Below are positions 19,880 to 29,131 of a stretch of 29,131 bases of DNA, in pieces; position 1 is the stretch's first letter, and every line of letters begins with the position of its first letter. Both the position numbers and the translations under genes were made by a program. The notes under the pieces were generated by a model. That model saw nothing but the letters and a program-made list of their open reading frames with translations, ran no database searches and was not told the origin of the DNA. The stretch comes from Cristatella mucedo. Its lineage: Eukaryota; Bryozoa; Phylactolaemata; Cristatellidae. The stretch is taken from the NCBI GenBank assembly GCA_009760855.2, contig WPIO01000536.1:1-29131 (forward strand), read 5' to 3'.

Positions 19880-22581
19880 ATTGCTATTACAATATGTGAT
19901 TTAGTGTACATCGAAATTAGATGCAAAGATACGAACGCACGAGCATCGGAAATGATATAGAGGCACCTGATATGAACCCACTGAATTTTCCATCAGCATT
20001 AGCTGTCTGCCACAAATCACATGCTAGAAGGAAATCTCCAGAGCGTCTCTAGAGACAAAAGCATGTTTACCAGTGCTCACCTTGCTAGCCATTCTGAGTA
20101 CCCTCTGCTTTTGTAGACCTTAAACATGCAAGCAATCACGACTTAAAAAAGTTTTTTCCATCAAGTTCTACGACATATGCCTGTAAATAAATGGTCATCC
20201 GTAGTTCTATCATCGGCAGTGCAAAGGAAATATAGTTACTCATTCAGCAACCGGTGCACATGTACAGTCACCCTCTTTAGCCATGACCATATTTACCGAG
20301 TGAAGAGGACTTTTCCTGAGCTAATCGTTGGACAGCAGTACGTACCTGCAAACGTTCATCCTGCTTCAATGTACGGAGATGTCATATACTTGGGTTTTGA
20401 ATCCACAGCATGCAGGAGGAGTGTGTTTGGAGCATGCCCTCACCAGTTCACCAGCTGCCAATTTCGCTCAGCACTTGAGCTTCATGGTTGGAGAAGATAT
20501 TTGGACAGAATCCTGCAGTAAAAACATGCATGTTTTCCAAATGTCGCCGGATAGTAATAAGATGAACTAAACTATGAGGCTCCACTTTCTTGTTGAGGAA
20601 CATCAGACACAAGATGGAATAATAAAAACATAAAAATAGCTGATTTAACAGCCTCTTTTGTATAGCGACAGATGAGCCCTTACGGCTACCACTACTGCTT
20701 GCAGTGGCGACACAGTATCGCCAACCGCAGTAGTTGAACCCACGACCTCGGGACTGAGGTCGGGAAAAAGCAACCACCTTACCTAGTGTACAGTTTTTCT
20801 TCTGGCAAGCGATCTGGCAGGCTGTTACATCACAAATCGTCGATCGTGCTTCTACAGATGTTGCTAATAATCTCTGAAGACCATCCAGCTGGAGAAATTT
20901 GTCCACCGAAGACTCCAAGCTGACCAGTGCACCAGAAAGTGGCCTGGGCCTCTGGAAAATGAAGCGTCACGGGAATGAGTCTTGGTAATGCTATTTTTGG
21001 CCTCAATACACAGAGAGTAGCAGAATCCTGGATCATTTCATGCTTTGGTACACCCTAAAGTGATTGCTTGCATGCCATTGAGCTAGGCAGTGTTAACAGC
21101 TCACGGTATGCACCCAAGTTAGGAATAGCTTCTGCAACAAATGACTGGCAACATCGAGGATGCTGCACAGCCAATGTTAAGATGTTCTTGTATATAAAGC
21201 GTGAGGTGGCACCTGCATTAGCATTCGGAGACTGGTTACGCGATATTTCGAACTGAGAGTTCTGCAATTGACATTATTGTCTACACACAGTACGAAAACC
21301 TGGTACTTCAATGGACAACATAACGGCGCCTCGTGTGAGTGACACTGCTTGATGCCAAATATTTTTGTCGTTTAAATAAGAATTTGGGATGGTTTGGCAA
21401 ATCGCCTACTTGTCTGACATCAGAATGCAACAATACTTATCAAAACTATGGACAACACATAGAATTTAGAAGTTTGTTGCTGAGCATTTCACTTCACTAT
21501 TTGGAGCTATACCTTTCCACTCGTAAAATCATGGTAAAAATGAAGAACCTGACCTCAGTTGCCACTGTCTGCCTGTACATGCGACTACACAAGCACATTT
21601 TGTTCAGAAATATTTATATATAAACTCACTTAGCTGGTTACTTATGAATTCACTAAGCGGTTATTTTTTTTAGCTTCATTGCTTTACTTGAAAGTTCAGA
21701 GCAAATTGGAGCATGTCGCCTGACATGCACGTTTTGACAGGAATCCCCGTATTCTGGAAATCGACGTGAACAAGATTACGACCACAGTTTATTTGAGAGA
21801 GAAGTCATCTCCTTGTACACCGACGATTGAGACTACATTAGTACATACCCAGGCTCACATCGCCGTAATCACTTTTTCAAAAAAAAAGGTTTACGATGTG
21901 ACGGCAGCACCAATGTCCCATCTATGATTGTGGAGTGTTATTGCCGATAAGAAGTGGTATCTGTGGTACTATGAGCTGCCCCGAGGCATCCTAGCTACCT
22001 GATAAATTTCGTTCATTGTGCAGAACTTCAAACAAGAAATTTGAATTGTTCTCGCATCTACACTTTCAACGACATAGCACCAGCGATGAAAAGTGCATAT
22101 TTATGACTAAGAAGGTCTACGAGTGCCAAGCCGTAGGAATCGTGGTCAACTCACTGGCGACGACTGGCAGACGTATGCAATTTTGGCAGATGAACGCTGT
22201 TGCGATCTTCATCAGACCTCTCTCCTTGGCTGGCTACTCTAGCAATTTGGAGCCTTTTTACTTGTTTTTTCTACTACTGCTGTTACTTACTTTTCTTCTG
22301 AAGCACTACTTTTTACGTTTTCCTCTTTTCTAGCTGCACTATATTTTACTGCTTTCACTAGCTTGGCCTTGTGCTCTCTTATTTATCGCAATACTCTATT
22401 TTCTTTATTTGCACTATCCATTCTTTGTATTCATTCATCTATGCAATAACAGTTTCTGTCACTTTCCCAGACAATCTCCTCCTCTTTCCACCTGAGGAAA
22501 ACGATTTAGGTTGGTATAAAAAATATGTGTACGATTAGACTCAGAAGAGCGGGAGTACCTGGTATTGGGGGAGATCTGATA
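19571..22581 (+). repeat. 3.01-kb tandem unit 6 (3011 nt)
   Basis: Near-identical copy. Differences are an A5 run inside the SINE near 20765, a T6 run near 22264 shared with unit 8, and an extra C near 22466 (TTTCCCAGAC). Confidence 0.95.
20637..20790 (-). mobile_element. tRNA-derived SINE in unit 6
   Basis: Same SINE with one extra A in the A4 run near 20765. Confidence 0.7.
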
Positions 22582-22890
22582 GGTAGGCTGGAGCAAAATA
22601 ACGAACAGAAGTACGAGTGGTGACAGAACCTTGAAGTCGATGGGTGGCTTGACAGGAACCCAGAGCAGGTCAACATGAAGTGGTGTGGTGTGGCAACTTG
22701 GGCGTGCACGACAGCTTAGCGTAGCTGCAGACGTTTGCACGAGCTGTGAGCTCCGGATTGCACAATGAAACACAGCAAGCAGTGAATTGCAGAAGTCGAG
22801 ATGGGATGTCACAAATGCAGGGACTGATTTAGTTTGGGTATCCCTGTCTAAGCAAGCCCGAATTTTAGCAATGTTACGTGGCACTGTTAT
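22530..22890 (-). pseudogene. LINE RT fragment at unit 6/7 junction
   Basis: Same C-terminal RT fragment as at 7468-7829. Confidence 0.8.
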
Positions 22891-25594
22891 ATTGCTATTA
22901 CAATATGTGATTTAGTGTACATCGAAATTAGATGCAAAGATACGAACGCACGAGCATCGGAAATGATATAGAGGCACCTGATATGAACCCACCACTGAAT
23001 TTTCCATCAGCATTAGCTGTCTGCCACAAATCACATGCTAGAAGGAAATCTCCAGAGCGTCTCTAGAGACAAAAGCATGTTTACCAGTGCTCACCTTGCT
23101 AGCCATTCTGAGTACCCTCTGCTTTTGTAGACCTTAAACATGCAAGCAATCACGACTTAAAAAAAGTTTTTTCCATCAAGTTCTACGACATATGCCTGTA
23201 AATAAATGGTCATCCGTAGTTCTATCATCGGCAGTGCAAAGGAAATATAGTTACTCATTCAGCAACCGGTGCACATGTACAGTCACCCTCTTTAGCCATG
23301 ACCATATTTACCGAGTGAAGAGGACTTTTCCTGAGCTAATCGTTGGACAGCAGTACGTACCTGCAAACGTTCATCCTGCTTCAATGTACGGAGATGTCAT
23401 ATACTTGGGTTTTGAATCCACAGCATGCAGGAGGAGTGTGTTTGGAGCATGCCCTCACCAGTTCACCAGCTGCCAATTTCGCTCAGCACTTGAGCTTCAT
23501 GGTTGGAGAAGATATTTGGACAGAATCCTGCAGTAAAAACATGCATGTTTTCCAAATGTCGCCGGATAGTAATAAGATGAACTAAACTATGAGGCTCCAC
23601 TTTCTTGTTGAGGAACATCAGACACAAGATGGAATAATAAAAAAACATAAAAATAGCTGATTTAACAGCCTCTTTTGTATAGCGACAGATGAGCCCTTAC
23701 GGCTACCACTACTGCTTGCAGTGGCGACACAGTATCGCCAACCGCAGTAGTTGAACCCACGACCTCGGGACTGAGGTCGGGAAAAGCAACCACCTTACCT
23801 AGTGTACAGTTTTTCTTCTGGCAAGCGATCTGGCAGGCTGTTACATCACAAATCGTCGATCGTGCTTCTACAGATGTTGCTAATAATCTCTGAAGACCAT
23901 CCAGCTGGAGAAATTTGTCCACCGAAGACTCCAAGCTGACCAGTGCACCAGAAAGTGGCCTGGGCCTCTGGAAAATGAAGCGTCACGGGAATGAGTCTTG
24001 GTAATGCTATTTTTGGCCTCAATACACAGAGAGTAGCAGAATCCTGGATCATTTCATGCTTTGGTACACCCTAAAGTGATTGCTTGCATGCCATTGAGCT
24101 AGGCAGTGTTAACAGCTCACGGTATGCACCCAAGTTAGGAATAGCTTCTGCAACAAATGACTGGCAACATCGAGGATGCTGCACAGCCAATGTTAAGATG
24201 TTCTTGTATATAAAGCGTGAGGTGGCACCTGCATTAGCATTCGGAGACTGGTTACGCGATATTTCGAACTGAGAGTTCTGCAATTGACATTATTGTCTAC
24301 ACACAGTACGAAAACCTGGTACTTCAATGGACAACATAACGGCGCCTCGTGTGAGTGACACTGCTTGATGCCAAATATTTTTGTCGTTTAAATAAGAATT
24401 TGGGATGGTTTGGCAAATCGCCTACTTGTCTGACATCAGAATGCAACAATACTTATCAAAACTATGGACAACACATAGAATTTAGAAGTTTGTTGCTGAG
24501 CATTTCACTTCACTATTTGGAGCTATACCTTTCCACTCGTAAAATCATGGTAAAAATGAAGAACCTGACCTCAGTTGCCACTGTCTGCCTGTACATGCGA
24601 CTACACAAGCACATTTTGTTCAGAATATTTATATATAAACTCACTTAGCTGGTTACTTATGAATTCACTAAGCGGTTTTTTTTTTTTAGCTTCATTGCTT
24701 TACTTGAAAGTTCAGAGCAAATTGGAGCATGTCGCCTGACATGCACGTTTTGACAGGAATCCCCGTATTCTGGAAATCGACGTGAACAAGATTACGACCA
24801 CAGTTTATTTGAGAGAGAAGTCATCTCCTTGTACACCGACGATTGAGACTACATTAGTACATACCCAGGCTCACATCGCCGTAATCACTTTTTCAAAAAA
24901 AAAGGTTTACGATGTGACGGCAGCACCAATGTCCCATCTATGATTGTGGAGTGTTATTGCCGATAAGAAGTGGTATCTGTGGTACTATGAGCTGCCCCGA
25001 GGCATCCTAGCTACCTGATAAATTTCGTTCATTGTGCAGAACTTCAAACAAGAAATTTGAATTGTTCTCGCATCTACACTTTCAACGACATAGCACCAGC
25101 GATGAAAAGTGCATATTTATGACTAAGAAGGTCTACGAGTGCCAAGCCGTAGGAATCGTGGTCAACTCACTGGCGACGACTGGCAGACGTATGCAATTTT
25201 GGCAGATGAACGCTGTTGCGATCTTCATCAGACCTCTCTCCTTGGCTGGCTACTCTAGCAATTTGGAGCCTTTTTACTTGTTTTCTACTACTGCTGTTAC
25301 TTACTTTTCTTCTGAAGCACTACTTTTTACGTTTTCCTCTTTTCTAGCTGCACTATATTTTACTGCTTTCACTAGCTTGGCCTTGTGCTCTCTTATTTAT
25401 CGCAATACTCTATTTTCTTTATTTGCACTATCCATTCTTTGTATTCATTCATCTATGCAATAACAGTTTCTGTCACTTTCCAGACAATCTCCTCCTCTTT
25501 CCACCTGAGGAAAACGATTTAGGTTGGTATAAAAAATATGTGTACGATTAGACTCAGAAGAGCGGGAGTACCTGGTATTGGGGGAGATCTGATA
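22582..25594 (+). repeat. 3.01-kb tandem unit 7 (3013 nt)
   Basis: Near-identical copy. Differences are a 3-nt duplication near 22990 (CCCACCACTG), one A fewer near 24625, and a T12 run near 24676 without the interrupting A, as in unit 1. Confidence 0.95.
23654..23806 (-). mobile_element. tRNA-derived SINE in unit 7
   Basis: Same minus-strand SINE as at 5578; no difference seen. Confidence 0.7.
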
Positions 25595-25903
25595 GGTAGG
25601 CTGGAGCAAAATAACGAACAGAAGTACGAGTGGTGACAGAACCTTGAAGTCGATGGGTGGCTTGACAGGAACCCAGAGCAGGTCAACATGAAGTGGTGTG
25701 GTGTGGCAACTTGGGCGTGCACGACAGCTTAGCGTAGCTGCAGACGTTTGCACGAGCTGTGAGCTCCGGATTGCACAATGAAACACAGCAAGCAGTGAAT
25801 TGCAGAAGTCGAGATGGGATGTCACAAATGCAGGGACTGATTTAGTTTGGGTATCCCTGTCTAAGCAAGCCCGAATTTTAGCAATGTTACGTGGCACTGT
25901 TAT
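25543..25903 (-). pseudogene. LINE RT fragment at unit 7/8 junction
   Basis: Same C-terminal RT fragment as at 7468-7829. Confidence 0.8.
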
Positions 25904-28604
25904 ATTGCTATTACAATATGTGATTTAGTGTACATCGAAATTAGATGCAAAGATACGAACGCACGAGCATCGGAAATGATATAGAGGCACCTGATATGAA
26001 CCCACTGAATTTTCCATCAGCATTAGCTGTCTGCCACAAATCACATGCTAGAAGGAAATCTCCAGAGCGTCTCTAGAGACAAAAGCATGTTTACCAGTGC
26101 TCACCTTGCTAGCCATTCTGAGTACCCTCTGCTTTTGTAGACCTTAAACATGCAAGCAATCACGACTTAAAAAAGTTTTTTCCATCAAGTTCTACGACAT
26201 ATGCCTGTAAATAAATGGTCATCCGTAGTTCTATCATCGGCAGTGCAAAGGAAATATAGTTACTCATTCAGCAACCGGTGCACATGTACAGTCACCCTCT
26301 TTAGCCATGACCATATATTTACCGAGTGAAGAGGACTTTTCCTGAGCTAATCGTTGGACAGCAGTACGTACCTGCAAACGTTCATCCTGCTTCAATGTAC
26401 GGAGATGTCATATACTTGGGTTTTGAATCCACAGCATGCAGGAGGAGTGTGTTTGGGCATGCCCTCACCAGTTCACCAGCTGCCAATTTCGCTCAGCACT
26501 TGAGCTTCATGGTTGGAGAAGATATTTGGACAGAATCCTGCAGTAAAAACATGCATGTTTTCCAAATGTCGCCGGATAGTAATAAGATGAACTAAACTAT
26601 GAGGCTCCACTTTCTTGTTGAGGAACATCAGACACAAGATGGAATAATAAAAACATAAAAATAGCTGATTTAACAGCCTCTTTTGTATAGCGACAGATGA
26701 GCCCTTACGGCTACCACTACTGCTTGCAGTGGCGACACAGTATCGCCAACCGCAGTAGTTGAACCCACGACCTCGGGACTGAGGTCGGGAAAAGCAACCA
26801 CCTTACCTAGTGTACAGTTTTTCTTCTGGCAAGCGATCTGGCAGGCTGTTACATCACAAATCGTCGATCGTGCTTCTACAGATGTTGCTAATAATCTCTG
26901 AAGACCATCCAGCTGGAGAAATTTGTCCACCGAAGACTCCAAGCTGACCAGTGCACCAGAAAGTGGCCTGGGCCTCTGGAAAATGAAGCGTCACGGGAAT
27001 GAGTCTTGGTAATGCTATTTTTGGCCTCAATACACAGAGAGTAGCAGAATCCTGGATCATTTCATGCTTTGGTACACCCTAAAGTGATTGCTTGCATGCC
27101 ATTGAGCTAGGCAGTGTTAACAGCTCACGGTATGCACCCAAGTTAGGAATAGCTTCTGCAACAAATGACTGGCAACATCGAGGATGCTGCACAGCCAATG
27201 TTAAGATGTTCTTGTATATAAAGCGTGAGGTGGCACCTGCATTAGCATTCGGAGACTGGTTACGCGATATTTCGAACTGAGAGTTCTGCAATTGACATTA
27301 TTGTCTACACACAGTACGAAAACCTGGTACTTCAATGGACAACATAACGGCGCCTCGTGTGAGTGACACTGCTTGATGCCAAATATTTTTGTCGTTTAAA
27401 TAAGAATTTGGGATGGTTTGGCAAATCGCCTACTTGTCTGACATCAGAATGCAACAATACTTATCAAAACTATGGACAACACATAGAATTTAGAAGTTTG
27501 TTGCTGAGCATTTCACTTCACTATTTGGAGCTATACCTTTCCACTCGTAAAATCATGGTAAAAATGAAGAACCTGACCTCAGTTGCCACTGTCTGCCTGT
27601 ACATGCGACTACACAAGCACATTTTGTTCAGAAATATTTATATATAAACTCACTTAGCTGGTTACTTATGAATTCACTAAGCGGTTATTTTTTTTAGCTT
27701 CATTGCTTTACTTGAAAGTTCAGAGCAAATTGGAGCATGTCGCCTGACATGCACGTTTTGACAGGAATCCCCGTATTCTGGAAATCGACGTGAACAAGAT
27801 TACGACCACAGTTTATTTGAGAGAGAAGTCATCTCCTTGTACACCGACGATTGAGACTACATTAGTACATACCCAGGCTCACATCGCCGTAATCACTTTT
27901 TCAAAAAAAAGGTTTACGATGTGACGGCAGCACCAATGTCCCATCTATGATTGTGGAGTGTTATTGCCGATAAGAAGTGGTATCTGTGGTACTATGAGCT
28001 GCCCCGAGGCATCCTAGCTACCTGATAAATTTCGTTCATTGTGCAGAACTTCAAACAAGAAATTTGAATTGTTCTCGCATCTACACTTTCAACGACATAG
28101 CACCAGCGATGAAAAGTGCATATTTATGACTAAGAAGGTCTACGAGTGCCAAGCCGTAGGAATCGTGGTCAACTCACTGGCGACGACTGGCAGACGTATG
28201 CAATTTTGGCAGATGAACGCTGTTGCGATCTTCATCAGACCTCTCTCCTTGGCTGGCTACTCTAGCAATTTGGAGCCTTTTTACTTGTTTTTTCTACTAC
28301 TGCTGTTACTTACTTTTCTTCTGAAGCACTACTTTTTACGTTTTCCTCTTTTCTAGCTGCACTATATTTTACTGCTTTCACTAGCTTGGCCTTGTGCTCT
28401 CTTATTTATCGCAATACTCTATTTTCTTTATTTGCACTATCCATTCTTTGTATTCATTCATCTATGCAATAACAGTTTCTGTCACTTTCCAGACAATCTC
28501 CTCCTCTTTCCACCTGAGGAAAACGATTTAGGTTGGTATAAAAAAATATGTGTACGATTAGACTCAGAAGAGCGGGAGTACCTGGTATTGGGGGAGATCT
28601 GATA
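25595..28604 (+). repeat. 3.01-kb tandem unit 8 (3010 nt)
   Basis: Near-identical copy. Differences are a 2-nt insertion near 26314 (CATATATTTACC) and a 1-nt loss near 26456 (TTTGGGCATG), both inside the region of the small open frames, and a T6 run near 28289 shared with unit 6. Confidence 0.95.
26662..26814 (-). mobile_element. tRNA-derived SINE in unit 8
   Basis: Same minus-strand SINE as at 5578; no difference seen. Confidence 0.7.
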
Positions 28605-28913
28605 GGTAGGCTGGAGCAAAATAACGAACAGAAGTACGAGTGGTGACAGAACCTTGAAGTCGATGGGTGGCTTGACAGGAACCCAGAGCAGGTCAACATG
28701 AAGTGGTGTGGTGTGGCAACTTGGGCGTGCACGACAGCTTAGCGTAGCTGCAGACGTTTGCACGAGCTGTGAGCTCCGGATTGCACAATGAAACACAGCA
28801 AGCAGTGAATTGCAGAAGTCGAGATGGGATGTCACAAATGCAGGGACTGATTTAGTTTGGGTATCCCTGTCTAAGCAAGCCCGAATTTTAGCAATGTTAC
28901 GTGGCACTGTTAT
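28553..28913 (-). pseudogene. LINE RT fragment at unit 8/9 junction
   Basis: Same C-terminal RT fragment as at 7468-7829. A 20-nt deletion just beyond its 5' end (near 28918) opens a slightly longer chance frame upstream. Confidence 0.8.
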
Positions 28914-29131
28914 ATTGGTGTACATCGAAATTAGATGCAAAGATACGAACGCACGAGCATCGGAAATGATATAGAGGCACCTGATATGAACCCACTGAAT
29001 TTTCCATCAGCATTAGCTGTCTGCCACAAATCACATGCTAGAAGGAAATCTCCAGAGCGTCTCTAGAGACAAAAGCATGTTTACCAGTGCTCACATTGCT
29101 AGCCATTCTGAGTACCCTCTGCTTTTGTAGA
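28605..29131 (+). repeat. 3.01-kb tandem unit 9, partial (527 nt, cut by window end)
   Basis: Matches the start of the other units except for a 20-nt deletion near 28918 and a C to A change near 29095 (CTCACATTGC). The array therefore continues beyond the window; its right boundary and total copy number cannot be seen. Confidence 0.95.

Noticed and set aside
8127-26595. Eight recurrent 80-143 codon frames as a multigene family
   Set aside because: Recurrence is explained by DNA duplication. Frames on both strands overlap, shift freely through 1-2 nt indels, and show no recognisable domains; several use non-ATG starts.
4506-29131. CRISPR array or bacterial repeat system
   Set aside because: The unit is 3 kb and embeds eukaryotic SINE and LINE fragments; no short direct repeats with unique spacers.
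4506-29131. Ribosomal, 5S, histone or snRNA gene array
   Set aside because: I looked for conserved gene sequences of these families in the unit and saw none.

Overview
The window looks like non-coding animal (metazoan) nuclear DNA. It has long (TG)n microsatellites, a tRNA-derived SINE family, and several decayed non-LTR retrotransposon (LINE) pieces whose reverse-transcriptase motifs resemble the L2/CR1/Jockey group. I see no intact protein-coding gene, rRNA or snRNA gene, or bacterial-type operon. Aquatic invertebrates and fish commonly carry this mixture, but the sequence does not let me name a species.

Layout. Positions 1-1680 are a composite TG-rich tract with strong strand asymmetry (G/T on the + strand). 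It contains one SINE (about 387-545), a Z-DNA-prone alternating stretch, a short 26-27 bp minisatellite, and small pieces resembling the head of a tRNA. Positions 1740-4825 hold three LINE relics, all on the minus strand and each broken by stops or frameshifts: a C-terminal RT piece (1745-2090), an RT-core piece (2590-2790) with a 3' tail at 2379-2444, and a C-terminal piece (about 4500-4825) with its own tail at 4241-4310. Positions 2900-4240 contain nothing I recognise.

From about 4506 to the right edge, the window is a head-to-tail tandem array of a 3.01-kb unit: eight full copies (3010-3016 nt each) and a 527-nt start of a ninth. Apart from the first 300 nt of copy 1, the copies appear about 99% identical by eye, and most differences are homopolymer-length changes or 1-3 nt indels. 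Each unit carries a minus-strand fragment of LINE RT, a minus-strand SINE of the same family as the one near position 400, several perfect short palindromes, and about 2.3 kb of unrecognised sequence. Open frames of 60-150 codons recur in every unit, but only because the DNA is repeated. They are broken or fused by 1-2 nt indels in some copies and match no family I know.

The most informative structure is the left edge of the array. Copy 1 begins inside a LINE relic that continues leftward to its own 3' tail, whereas the LINE fragment at every internal junction is a different, about 8% diverged copy. This fits a tandem duplication that began by unequal crossover between two direct LINE copies flanking a 2.7-kb segment, followed by expansion and homogenisation. 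The genes do not work together in any pathway here; the region is best read as a young macrosatellite built from retroelement debris.
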